From: Deltaproteobacteria bacterium
GTDB lineage: Bacteria; Desulfobacterota; BSN033; UBA1163
Reading direction: 5' to 3'
DNA length: 27,131 bases
NCBI GenBank assembly: GCA_016875255.1
Contig: VGRU01000024.1
Coordinates: 1 to 27,131 of the forward strand
The notes beneath the pieces were generated by a model. That model did not search any database, was not told the origin of the DNA, and saw nothing but the letters and a program-made list of their open reading frames with translations. Positions 7,388 to 15,000 of this stretch are shown here, piece by piece. The first letter of the stretch is position 1; each line of letters opens with the position of its first letter. The position numbers were made by a program, and so were the translations under genes.

Positions 7388-7550
7388 GACGAAGCCCCTG
7401 CCTACCGGCAGGCAGGCGTTTCGTATATTGTCAAAGGGTTACGGTTAAAGACTTAGAAGACGAGCAACGTAACTGAATGACTATACGGGCATCCTTACCG
7501 TTACCTTCCGACTATACACTTCTATCTCCGGGGTTAAAAGGATTGGAAAG
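7388..7550 (+). other. Conserved dctQ-dctM spacer, copy B
   Basis: This is the counterpart of 5341-5504. The blocks 7388-7423 (with the CCTGCC-TACC-GGCAGG hairpin) and 7484-7514 are base-for-base identical to copy A, while the DNA between them has diverged. It precedes the intact second dctM. Confidence 0.6.
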
Positions 7551-8834
7551 ATGCTGTTGGTCTTTATCATATTTATTCTTTTTCTTTTAATGGGAATGCC
7601 TGTCGCCTTTGCCATAGGCATTGCAGGAACTTTGTTCTTTCTGCAAAACCCCCAACTGCCGTTTACGATGATCATCCAACTTCCGATCTCACAAACCCAG
7701 AATTTTCCCCTCCTCGCCATTCCGCTGTTCATCTTTGCCGCCAACCTGATGAACGAAACAGGAATCACCCACAGACTGATCAGACTTGCAGGAGTGCTTG
7801 CCGGTCATATGCGGGGAGGACTCGCTCAGGTCAATGTTGTGCTCAGCACCCTGATGGGCGGTGTTTCGGGCTCAGCGATTGCCGATGCCGCCATGGAAGC
7901 GCGCCTCCTCGGGCCAGAGATGCTCAAAAAAGGGTTCTCAAAGGGATATACGGGTTCCGTGTCTGCCATTACGGCCTGTATCGCTCCGGTCATTCCGCCC
8001 AGTATCGGGCTGATCTTATACGGAACCATTGGTCAGGTTTCCATCGGAAGGCTGTTTACCGGAGGAATCGTCCCGGGCTTGATGATGATGCTATTCCTGA
8101 TGATAGCCGTCTCAATTACCTCGAAGGTAAAAGGATACCTCCCCGAGAGGAAGGGCCCTTCTCTTAAAGAAGTGGGGGCGGCGCTGATCGACAGTATCTG
8201 GGCATTTCTTTTTCCAATTGCATTAATCGGAGGGATAAGGTTTGGCCTCTATACCCCAACGGAAGCAGGCGCATTTGCCGGAGTCTATGCCTTAGCCGTC
8301 GGAGCGGTCTTCTACAGGGAACTCACCTGGGAAAAGTTTAAAAGAACTCTCGAATTTACTATCGTTGACATCGGCTCGATTATGCTCATCATTTCCCTGT
8401 CCGGAATATTTGGCTACGGCCTGGCCTATGAAAGAGCAGGGGACGTATTCTCTCGATTTATGCTTGGAATAACCAATAACCCTCAGATATTATTGCTCCT
8501 CATTGTGGGAACTGTCTTTATTGCAGGGATGTTCATCGACAGCACCGCCATCATCCTGCTCTTTACCGCCATCCTCCTTCCCCTGGTCAGTGAAGTAGGC
8601 ATTGATCCCGTGCATTTCGGACTTGTCTTTATGCTCGTGATTGTGCTGGGGCTCGTAACACCCCCTGTCGGCGTATCCATGTACACGGTCTGTTCAATCC
8701 TCGATTGTAAGTTGGAGGATTATATCAAAGAATCGATACCATTCATTGTAGCAATCGTGCTCGTAGATCTGCTGCTCATCTTTTTCCCGGATATTGTTTT
8801 GTTTCTTCCCAATTTGGTATTTGGAAAAGATTAA
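7551..8834 (+). CDS. dctM: TRAP transporter large permease (DctM family), copy 2
   Basis: This 427-residue permease has the same length as copy 1 and the same family blocks (LLMGMPVAFAIGIAG, GGVSGSAIADAAMEA, PVIPPSIGLILYG, GMFIDSTAIILLF, LVTPPVGVSMYTV). Most differences from copy 1 are conservative, as expected under continued selection. Its own DctQ is broken, so if functional it would have to work with the DctQ of copy 1 (4857) or of the third system (16193). The SDR gene begins 9 bp after its stop with AGGA in the gap, suggesting translational coupling of transport to metabolism. Confidence 0.93.
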   Translation: MLLVFIIFILFLLMGMPVAFAIGIAGTLFFLQNPQLPFTMIIQLPISQTQNFPLLAIPLFIFAANLMNETGITHRLIRLAGVLAGHMRGGLAQVNVVLSTLMGGVSGSAIADAAMEARLLGPEMLKKGFSKGYTGSVSAITACIAPVIPPSIGLILYGTIGQVSIGRLFTGGIVPGLMMMLFLMIAVSITSKVKGYLPERKGPSLKEVGAALIDSIWAFLFPIALIGGIRFGLYTPTEAGAFAGVYALAVGAVFYRELTWEKFKRTLEFTIVDIGSIMLIISLSGIFGYGLAYERAGDVFSRFMLGITNNPQILLLLIVGTVFIAGMFIDSTAIILLFTAILLPLVSEVGIDPVHFGLVFMLVIVLGLVTPPVGVSMYTVCSILDCKLEDYIKESIPFIVAIVLVDLLLIFFPDIVLFLPNLVFGKD

Positions 8835-8843
8835 TGAGGAAAT

Positions 8844-9590
8844 ATGAAGTTGAAGGGGCGAGTTTCCATTGTCACCGGAGGGGCCAGAGGGATTGGAAAG
8901 GCCATTGCTCTAACGTTGATCAGAGAAGGGGTTAAAGTTGCAATCGTTGACTTCGATAAACGGGGAGCTATCGCCCTGAGAGACGAAATCAAGAAGATAG
9001 GAGGGGAAGCCATCGCCATCCCCTGCGATATCTCCAAAAGCTCCGAAGTGAAAAGCATGGTCGATCAGGTAAAGAAGGCCTTTGACCGAATCGATATTCT
9101 TGTAAATAACGCCGGAATCATCCGGAGAGGAACGATCGAGACCGTGACCGAAGAGGACTGGGATCGGGTAATCGAGGTCAACCTCAAAGGGACATTTAAC
9201 TGCTCAAAGGCGGTGGTGGAGACAATGAAACAACAAAGATATGGAAAGATCGTCAATGTCTCATCCATCGCAGGAAAGATTGGAGATATCACCTCTGCCC
9301 CGGGGTATGGCCCTTCAAAAGCAGGAATCGATGCATTAACTAAAACTTTAGCCAGGCAACTGGCTCCCTATGGGATCAATGTCAATGGAGTGGCGCCCCA
9401 TGCCATTGAAACCGAGATGAGCGCCCAGTGGTCAGAGGAGAGGAGAAAAGAGATCATCGCCTCTATTCCCCTCGGTCGCCTGGGAAAACCGGAGGATGTG
9501 GCAGAGGCTGTGCTGTTTCTTGCCTCTGATGAGGCGTCTTTCATCACTGGTGAGATCCTCGATGTCAACGGTGGAGCGTTGATGGACTGA
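8844..9590 (+). CDS. SDR-family NAD(P)-dependent oxidoreductase (FabG/KduD-like)
   Basis: This 248-residue classical short-chain dehydrogenase has the cofactor motif TGGARGIG (11-18), NNAG (88-91), catalytic Ser near 140-141 (NVSSIAG), and Tyr155 and Lys159 (YGPSK). Asp36 at the end of beta 2 (VAIVDFD) suggests preference for NAD(H), by family knowledge. Length and motifs fit the FabG-like group, which includes sugar-acid enzymes such as KduD and gluconate 5-dehydrogenase. Its position directly behind a TRAP permease and upstream of KDG kinase and KDPG aldolase favours a sugar-acid or hydroxy-acid substrate over fatty-acid synthesis, but the exact substrate cannot be read from sequence. Confidence 0.9.
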   Translation: MKLKGRVSIVTGGARGIGKAIALTLIREGVKVAIVDFDKRGAIALRDEIKKIGGEAIAIPCDISKSSEVKSMVDQVKKAFDRIDILVNNAGIIRRGTIETVTEEDWDRVIEVNLKGTFNCSKAVVETMKQQRYGKIVNVSSIAGKIGDITSAPGYGPSKAGIDALTKTLARQLAPYGINVNGVAPHAIETEMSAQWSEERRKEIIASIPLGRLGKPEDVAEAVLFLASDEASFITGEILDVNGGALMD

Positions 9591-9597
9591 ATAATGA

Positions 9598-9639
9598 TCA
9601 ATTGTCAATAGTCAGTTAGCAATTAGCAGTTATCAATAA
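9598..9639. repeat. Heptad-period array in the SDR-tctB gap
   Basis: Six consecutive 7-nt units fill this gap, beginning TCAATTG TCAATAG and ending TCAATAA; the units differ at one to three positions but keep an exact 7-nt spacing. Confidence 0.6.
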
Positions 9640-9642
9640 AAG

Positions 9643-10116
9643 ATGAAAATTTTGAAAAGAGATGAAGCTATTGTTGGGGTTGTCATCTTTCTTTTCGGTG
9701 CAATAACCACCTTCCTCTCTCTGAAGATGCCGATCGGGACCTTGCGGATGGCAGGGACAGGCTTTTTCCCCCTCTGCTTAGGAATACTTTTAATGATACT
9801 ATCCGCCGCCTTTGTATTAAAACTGCTCGTCCAACATAAAAAAGATGTCATCCAAAAAGAAGTGGTGGCCAAAACGCCTGGGGTAATAAGACAGATGGGC
9901 TTATTTTTAGGGGCAATGGTCCTTGCCACCCTCTTTTTTAATGAACTGGGTTATCCCCTCACCTCCTTTCTATTGATGGCGGCCCTTCTCTGGTCTCTCG
10001 GAATGAAGCGGTGGGTTTTCAACCTCCTTCTGTCTTTTATAACAGCAGGGGCCTCTTATTTCCTATTCGTTCAATGGCTGAAAATCCCTCTGCCAAAAGG
10101 ATGGATAGGACTATAA
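9643..10116 (+). CDS. tctB: TTT-family transporter small membrane subunit (TctB-like)
   Basis: This 157-residue protein has about four hydrophobic segments and the layout of TctB: an N-terminal RDEAIVGVVIFLFGAIT segment, a GTLRMAGTGFFPLCLGILLM segment, and two C-terminal helices ending near FVQWLKIPLPKG. TctB is the small, poorly conserved membrane subunit of tripartite tricarboxylate transporters, functionally comparable to DctQ. Assignment rests on size, membrane layout and its place directly before an unmistakable tctA. The gap upstream is a heptad array and there is no clear Shine-Dalgarno sequence, so the start is moderately certain. Confidence 0.85.
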   Translation: MKILKRDEAIVGVVIFLFGAITTFLSLKMPIGTLRMAGTGFFPLCLGILLMILSAAFVLKLLVQHKKDVIQKEVVAKTPGVIRQMGLFLGAMVLATLFFNELGYPLTSFLLMAALLWSLGMKRWVFNLLLSFITAGASYFLFVQWLKIPLPKGWIGL

Positions 10117-10122
10117 GAAATA

Positions 10123-10146
10123 AGGCTAAGGTTCAGGTCGAGGTTA
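10123..10146. repeat. Hexad array AGGNNN
   Basis: Four 6-nt units in tandem (AGGCTA AGGTTC, then AGGTCG and AGGTTA) fill most of the tctB-tctA gap. It differs from the other arrays of the window in having a 6-nt period. Confidence 0.45.
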
Positions 10147-10157
10147 AGAAGAAATAG

Positions 10158-11669
10158 ATGTTTGAATCACTTCAGCACCTGGCAACAGGGTTTACAATCG
10201 CTGGAACAGTCCAAAATCTTCTCTATTGTTTGATCGGCGCCATTGTCGGAACGCTGATCGGCGTGCTCCCGGGAATCGGGCCCATTGCGGGAATCGCCCT
10301 TCTCATCCCTGCCACCTTCAGCCTCAACCCAACTTCTGCCATCATCATGCTTGCTGGAATCTATTACGGAGCGATGTATGGAGGGTCAACGACCTCCATC
10401 CTGCTCAATGTCCCCGGTGAAACCGCCTCAGTCATCACCTGCATTGACGGCTATCAGATGGCCCAGAAAGGAAGAGCCGGGCCTGCCCTTGCTATCTGCG
10501 CCATTGGCTCTTTTATTGCAGGAACGATTGGCCTATTCGGGCTGGTCTTTTTGGCTCCGCCGCTGGCTGAGGCCGCTCTGGCCTTTGGTCCGCCGGAATA
10601 TTTCTCTCTGATGATCTTTGGCTTCATTGTTTTGAGCAATGTTACGGGAACCTCCCTGCTTAAAGCCCTTATGATGGCTACCGTTGGCCTGATCATTGGG
10701 ACGATTGGTTTGGACCCTGTCACAGGAGACGCTCGATTCGTTTTTGGCTCAACTTATCTTCTTGGAGGGATCGAATTTGTTGCGGTGGCCATTGGCCTTT
10801 TTGGAATAGGAGAGGTTTTGACCAATGTCCATCAACCTCAGGAATTGTTAGACCAGAGGGTCACTGTCCCGCGTTTCAGAGATCTCTACCCCTCCCTCCA
10901 GGACCTGAAAAAATCGATTGCATCCATTCTCAGGGGAGCGGGAATTGGGTTCGGCGTAGGTCTGGTTCCAGGACCCGCGCCGGTGATCGCCACGTACTCC
11001 TCCTACATGATCGAAAGAAAAATCTCCAAGCACCCTGAGGAGTTTGGTAAGGGAGCGATTGAAGGAGTGGCCGGCCCTGAATCCGCAAACAATTCCGCCT
11101 GTCAATCCGCCTTCATCCCCCTCTTTGTTCTCGGAATCCCATTTGCTCCGCCTACCGCCATCCTTTTGGGCGCTCTCCTGATTCATGGGGTGTCACCCGG
11201 TCCTCTGTTGATCAGCCAGCATCCGGGACTCTTCTGGGGAGTGATTGCCAGCATGTACATCGGCAATTTCATTCTTCTGATTTTGAATTTGCCTTTCGTT
11301 CCCCTTTTTGCAAATATCCTGAGAATCCCGAAAAAGATTCTTCTTCCTCTCGTCATCCTGTTTTGCATCACAGGCATGTATACCGTGAACAATTCCATTC
11401 CCGATATCTGGGTCATGCTTCTGTTCGGAGCTCTCGGATTTCTAATGCGAAAATGGGCTTATGAAGGAGCGCCGCTTCTCCTGGCATTAGTTCTCGGTCC
11501 AAGGCTGGAAATCGCCTTTCGCCAGTCCCTGATGATCTCTCACGGAGATTTTGGAATCTTTATCAATCGTCCCATCTCGATGGTTTTTCTTCTCGCGACA
11601 GTGCTTTTCCTGATCATTCCGTTGATTCGGATGACATTAAAAAAACAGAGAAAGGAGGGGGGATTGTAA
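10158..11669 (+). CDS. tctA: TTT-family transporter large membrane subunit (TctA)
   Basis: This 503-residue protein has the usual TctA length and many membrane helices. Hallmarks are [19 protein letters not shown] (about 31-49), the [19 protein letters not shown] block (70-88) and the second glycine-rich region [23 protein letters not shown]. TctA forms the translocation unit of the TTT system, which takes up carboxylates such as citrate, other tricarboxylates or aromatic acids using an ion gradient and a TctC binding protein. It lies between tctB and tctC in the order B-A-C. The upstream gap holds a hexad array and the downstream gap a heptad array. Confidence 0.95.
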   Translation: MFESLQHLATGFTIAGTVQNLLYCLIGAIVGTLIGVLPGIGPIAGIALLIPATFSLNPTSAIIMLAGIYYGAMYGGSTTSILLNVPGETASVITCIDGYQMAQKGRAGPALAICAIGSFIAGTIGLFGLVFLAPPLAEAALAFGPPEYFSLMIFGFIVLSNVTGTSLLKALMMATVGLIIGTIGLDPVTGDARFVFGSTYLLGGIEFVAVAIGLFGIGEVLTNVHQPQELLDQRVTVPRFRDLYPSLQDLKKSIASILRGAGIGFGVGLVPGPAPVIATYSSYMIERKISKHPEEFGKGAIEGVAGPESANNSACQSAFIPLFVLGIPFAPPTAILLGALLIHGVSPGPLLISQHPGLFWGVIASMYIGNFILLILNLPFVPLFANILRIPKKILLPLVILFCITGMYTVNNSIPDIWVMLLFGALGFLMRKWAYEGAPLLLALVLGPRLEIAFRQSLMISHGDFGIFINRPISMVFLLATVLFLIIPLIRMTLKKQRKEGGL

Positions 11670-11672
11670 GAA

Positions 11673-11714
11673 GTCCAAAGTTCAAAGTTCAAATTGCAAA
11701 TTGCAAATTGAAGT
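11673..11714. repeat. Heptad-period array in the tctA-tctC gap
   Basis: Six 7-nt units: one GTCCAAA, two exact GTTCAAA, two exact TTGCAAA and a final TTGAAGT. The phase stays exact although the unit changes midway. The tctC ribosome-binding site follows shortly after. Confidence 0.65.
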
Positions 11715-11732
11715 AAGAAAGGAGGTAGAGAC

Positions 11733-12683
11733 ATGTTAAGAAAAAAAATACTTGGATTATTGGTGATTTTAACCCTACTGGTAAGCGTACCCATTCAGGC
11801 CGCTGAGTTCCCAACTAAAGAGGTTCAGGTCATTATTCCCTGGGCTGCTGGTGGGGCAACAGATCTCATTTTTCGGGCCTTGGCGCCCCATGCGGCAAAA
11901 CATCTCGGTAAAGCTGTCGTGATTGTGAACCGTCCTGGCGGAGGAAGCGCAGTTGGCTACACCGAAGGCGCAAAAGCAAAGGCGGATGGTTATACGCTCA
12001 CCTCTGCGGTCACCCCGCTTACCATCCTCCCCCATCAGGTGACCACGGCTTACACTTATAAAGATTTTGAGCCGGTTATCAATGTGGTGAGCGACCCCTC
12101 CATGTTTCTCATCCGGTCAGATATGCCCTGGAAAAATCTCCGGGAATTTGTAGACTTTGCAAAGAAAAACCCGAATATGATTACGGTAGGGAATTCCGGG
12201 GCAGGAGGAGGCGTCCACCTCGTGGCCCTTGCCTTTGAGAAGGCCGCCGGCGTGAAGTTTAACCATATTCCTTTTTCTGGCGGAGGTCCGTCAGTTACGG
12301 CCATTCTCGGCGCCCACATCAACGCTGTCTCTGTCTCTCCTCCTGAAGGCATCGAGCATGTGAAGGCAGGTAAATTAAAAATCATCGCCCTTTTTGCCGA
12401 GAAGCGACTTGAGATGTTTCCGGATGTGCTAACGGTAAAAGAACAGGGCATTGATTTTGCGATGGGGATGTGGCGCGGACTGATCGCCCCCAAGGGCACT
12501 CCTGCCGATGCGATCAAGAAGCTCCATGATGCTTTCAAACTTGGGATGGAGGATCCGGCATTCCAAAAAACAGCTAAAGATATGGCCGTCAACCTCTCCT
12601 ACCTCGGCCCGGAGGCATTCGGTAAATTGATGGCCAATGATCATGAGTTCTTTGGAAAACTGGTCAAAGAGATCAAGAAATAA
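11733..12683 (+). CDS. tctC: TTT-family substrate-binding protein (TctC/Bug family)
   Basis: This 316-residue periplasmic protein has a signal peptide (MLRKK, a hydrophobic stretch, VPIQA, cleavage near residue 23). The mature part shows the Bug/TctC pattern: IIPWAAGGATD (about 34-44), VNRPGGGSAVG (about 65-75) and GGPSVTAILGAHINA. Bug proteins bind carboxylates mainly through main-chain and water contacts in two conserved loops, so the ligand cannot be predicted from a single residue. A strong AAAGGAGG precedes the ATG. It completes the tctBAC system. Confidence 0.94.
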   Translation: MLRKKILGLLVILTLLVSVPIQAAEFPTKEVQVIIPWAAGGATDLIFRALAPHAAKHLGKAVVIVNRPGGGSAVGYTEGAKAKADGYTLTSAVTPLTILPHQVTTAYTYKDFEPVINVVSDPSMFLIRSDMPWKNLREFVDFAKKNPNMITVGNSGAGGGVHLVALAFEKAAGVKFNHIPFSGGGPSVTAILGAHINAVSVSPPEGIEHVKAGKLKIIALFAEKRLEMFPDVLTVKEQGIDFAMGMWRGLIAPKGTPADAIKKLHDAFKLGMEDPAFQKTAKDMAVNLSYLGPEAFGKLMANDHEFFGKLVKEIKK

Positions 12684-12707
12684 TGTGAAGCGGAAAGGAG
12701 GCAACGC

Positions 12708-13697
12708 ATGAAAGCGATCAAATTAGGTTCAATTTTTTTAACCATTGCTCTGGTTGCTTTTCTCTTCGGCTGTGCCACAACACCTACCGGAAAGCCGGAG
12801 GAGAAGAAGACGACCATTCGTCTTGCAAGCCCATTTAAAGGGGGCATTGTCGTTGAGGCGGCTGAGAAATTTAAAGAAATAGTCGAGAAGGGAAGCGGAG
12901 GCCGGATCGAAGTTAAGATCGACGCAGGGACGAAGGCCGAGATTGACATCAACAAAATGAACCGGAACGGCGAAATCGAGATGCAGTCCAACGGCACCGC
13001 TTTTCTCGAACACTATGCGCCGCCATACTATTTCTTCACCGGTCCCTATGTCATGAAGGACTTCGATCACTACATGCGTATTTGGAATGGCAAGCTCGGA
13101 AAGGATGCACGGGCCCAACTTGAGAAGAACGACCTCAAATACTTAGCCACCATTTATCGAGGGCTCAGGCAAACGACGGCGAAGAGGCCCATCTACACGC
13201 CGGCTGATGCGTACAACCTGAAGCTACGGCTCCCTCCTATTCCCAGTTGGATGGCTGTCTGGAAGGCAGTCGGTGCAGACCCCGTCGGAGTTCCTTTGCC
13301 TGAACTCTACAATTCACTTAAGACGGGAAAGGCCGAAGCCTCCGAAGGCGACCTGCCACAAATTCAATCTTTCAAGCTTTTCGAGGTCCAGAGTCATTTG
13401 ATCATCACCAATCACCTTGTGCAGACCGCGGGACTCCTGATCCACAAGCCCTTCTTCGACAAGCTGTCCAAGGCGGACCAGGACCTCATCGTCAAGGCCG
13501 GCAAGGAGGCAGAGGAATGGGCTATTAACAAGATTAAAACCGGCGAGGCAGCGATCCTGGTGGATCTCCAGCGCAAGGGCATGCAGGTCATCATTCCGGA
13601 TGCTAACTCGTTCCGTGAGAAGGCCAAGGACGCCGTCAACGACCTGTTCAAGACCCAATGGACGGTCACAACCTGGGCAGAAGTGCTGGCGCAGTAG
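12708..13697 (+). CDS. DctP-like solute-binding lipoprotein without adjacent DctQM
   Basis: This 329-residue protein begins with a lipoprotein signal (basic MKAIK, hydrophobic stretch, lipobox LFGC with Cys22), so it is expected to be lipid-anchored rather than free in the periplasm. The mature protein has the TRAP binding-protein fold: TIRLASPFKGGIVVEAAEKFKE near its start, IEVKIDAG, LKLRLPPIPSW at the position of the carboxylate-binding arginine, and a GVPLPELYNSLKTGKAEASEGD segment. It follows tctC by 24 bp with AAGGAGG, so it is likely in the TTT operon, yet it belongs to a different transporter class. It may serve the third TRAP system downstream, the duplicated one upstream, or act as a sensor. 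Its early mature region is GC-richer than its neighbours. Confidence 0.88.
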   Translation: MKAIKLGSIFLTIALVAFLFGCATTPTGKPEEKKTTIRLASPFKGGIVVEAAEKFKEIVEKGSGGRIEVKIDAGTKAEIDINKMNRNGEIEMQSNGTAFLEHYAPPYYFFTGPYVMKDFDHYMRIWNGKLGKDARAQLEKNDLKYLATIYRGLRQTTAKRPIYTPADAYNLKLRLPPIPSWMAVWKAVGADPVGVPLPELYNSLKTGKAEASEGDLPQIQSFKLFEVQSHLIITNHLVQTAGLLIHKPFFDKLSKADQDLIVKAGKEAEEWAINKIKTGEAAILVDLQRKGMQVIIPDANSFREKAKDAVNDLFKTQWTVTTWAEVLAQ

Positions 13698-13709
13698 CAT
13701 CGTGTAACC

Positions 13710-13777
13710 GGAATGCTGGAATGTTGGAACATTGGAATACCCTCCATTATTCCACGATTCCAATATTCCATTGTTCC
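13710..13777. repeat. Inverted pair of period-8 arrays (GGAANNNN / NNNNTTCC)
   Basis: Four 8-nt units starting GGAATGCT GGAATGTT at 13710-13741 are mirrored by four units ending in TTCC at 13746-13777. The two arms are largely reverse-complementary and separated by four bases, so the RNA would fold into a long imperfect hairpin between the orphan binding protein and the M24-like gene. Confidence 0.7.
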
Positions 13778-13797
13778 CAGTGTACTAAGGAGAACCA

Positions 13798-14916
13798 ATG
13801 CCAATCTCAACCGAAATCAAAGAAAAAGAGCGAAGGGTCAGAGACGTTCTTCGATCGAAAGGCCTGAAGGCACTCCTCCTCAAACGTCAGGCAAATTTTT
13901 GCTGGATGACCGGAGGCGGCCTCAATCTTGTTGGCATCACAACGGAGATGGGGGCCACCTCGCTCCTCATCACTGAAGAATCGAAGTTTGTCATCTCAAG
14001 TAACATCGAAGCCCCTCGTATGATTGAAGAAGAAAACCTCGAAAAACAGGGATTTATTGTAAAAACATTTCCCTGGCATGAGGATCAGGAGGCCTCCATC
14101 ATCAAAGAACTGACCGGAGAAGGACCTCTGGGAAGCGATGCTCCCTTTCCGAATGCCCAGGCGATGACTGAGGATGTGGCAAAACTGCGATATTCCTTAA
14201 CGCCTGAAGAACAGAAGCGGTATCGATGGTTAGGAAAAAAAGTTTCCAAGGCATTGGAAAAGACGATGATGAAGACGAAGAAGGGGGAAAAAGAGTCAGC
14301 AGTGGTGGGTAGGCTTTGCAAGGAATTGTGGAAAGACCGGATTGATCCCATCACGTTGATGTCAGCCGCAGATGAACGAATCTCCAAATTCCGTCACCCT
14401 ATCCCGACTGAGAAAAGGGTGGAGAAGTTTCTGATGGTCTCTGTCAATGCAAGGAAATGGGGACTCATCGTATCTCTGACCCGTTTTGTTCATTTCGGGA
14501 AATTGCCTGAGGAATTGAGAGTAAAGTATGAGGCCAACGTTTTTATCGACTGCATGATGATGGCTCATACGCGGCCCGGAATTCCCGCAAGGGAAGTCCT
14601 CCAAAAAGGGATCGACGCCTACAGGGAAAAAGGATACCCGGAAGAATGGAAACTTCACCATCAGGGCGGCTCGATCGGTTACACGGGTAGGGATTATCGA
14701 ACCAATCTCAAAACCCCGGATATCATCCAGGAGAACCAGGCTTTTACCTGGAATCCATCGCTCACCGGAACAAAATCAGAGGACACCATTCTTGCTACAT
14801 CAAAGGGACCGGAGATGATCACCCGTTCCATCCTCTACCCTACTCTTTCCATGAAGGTGGGGGGTACCTCTTTTACCCGGCCGGCGATCTTAGTCAAGAA
14901 AGGAGGTGTTTCTTAG
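13798..14916 (+). CDS. M24 (creatinase/aminopeptidase P fold) family protein lacking metal ligands
   Basis: This 372-residue protein has the two-domain layout of aminopeptidase P/creatinase: an N-terminal domain to about residue 130 (VRDVLRSKGLKALLLKRQANFCWMTGG) and a C-terminal pita-bread domain. The five M24 metal ligands (Asp, Asp, His, Glu, Glu) are mostly absent: the two Asp positions read SVNARKWGLIVSLTR (no Asp), the GHGIG motif reads HHQGGSIGY, the TIEPG glutamate reads TWNPS (Asn319), and only the last Glu survives (KSEDT, Glu328). Creatinase is a known metal-free member that uses a histidine, so a non-peptidase hydrolase is possible. A good AAGGAG precedes the ATG. It sits between an orphan binding protein and a TRAP system, suggesting it acts on an imported compound. 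Confidence 0.8.
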   Translation: MPISTEIKEKERRVRDVLRSKGLKALLLKRQANFCWMTGGGLNLVGITTEMGATSLLITEESKFVISSNIEAPRMIEEENLEKQGFIVKTFPWHEDQEASIIKELTGEGPLGSDAPFPNAQAMTEDVAKLRYSLTPEEQKRYRWLGKKVSKALEKTMMKTKKGEKESAVVGRLCKELWKDRIDPITLMSAADERISKFRHPIPTEKRVEKFLMVSVNARKWGLIVSLTRFVHFGKLPEELRVKYEANVFIDCMMMAHTRPGIPAREVLQKGIDAYREKGYPEEWKLHHQGGSIGYTGRDYRTNLKTPDIIQENQAFTWNPSLTGTKSEDTILATSKGPEMITRSILYPTLSMKVGGTSFTRPAILVKKGGVS

Positions 14917-14978
14917 TTCGGAGTTGGGAGTTGGGAGTTCGGAGTTTAAATCTGAAATCTTAAATCTGCAATCTGAAA
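14916..14978. repeat. Heptad-period array in the M24-dctP gap
   Basis: Nine consecutive 7-nt units begin on the last base of the M24 stop codon. The first four are GTTCGGA or GTTGGGA, the fifth is GTTTAAA, and the last four are variants of TCTGAAA. The 7-nt phase is unbroken over 63 bp although the unit changes. The dctP ribosome-binding site follows. Confidence 0.75.
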
Positions 14979-15000
14979 TTTATATAAGGAGGGATAAAAG

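Larger units (their letters stand above)
4857..8834 (+). repeat. Tandem duplication of the dctQ-dctM cassette
   Basis: The dctQ starts (4857 and 6905) and the dctM starts (5505 and 7551) are offset by about 2,047 bp, and genes plus spacer align throughout. The region upstream of each dctQ is not similar, so the duplicated unit runs approximately from dctQ start to dctM stop. dctP was not duplicated. The second dctQ is a pseudogene while both dctM genes are intact. Confidence 0.85.

Noticed and set aside
12056..12592. 178-codon antisense frame over tctC
   Set aside because: Shadow of tctC in the opposite strand; composition and lack of motifs do not support a gene.
14916..14978. Possible CRISPR-like array
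   Set aside because: The units are 7 nt, directly adjacent and variable; there are no spacers of CRISPR length and no cas genes in the window.
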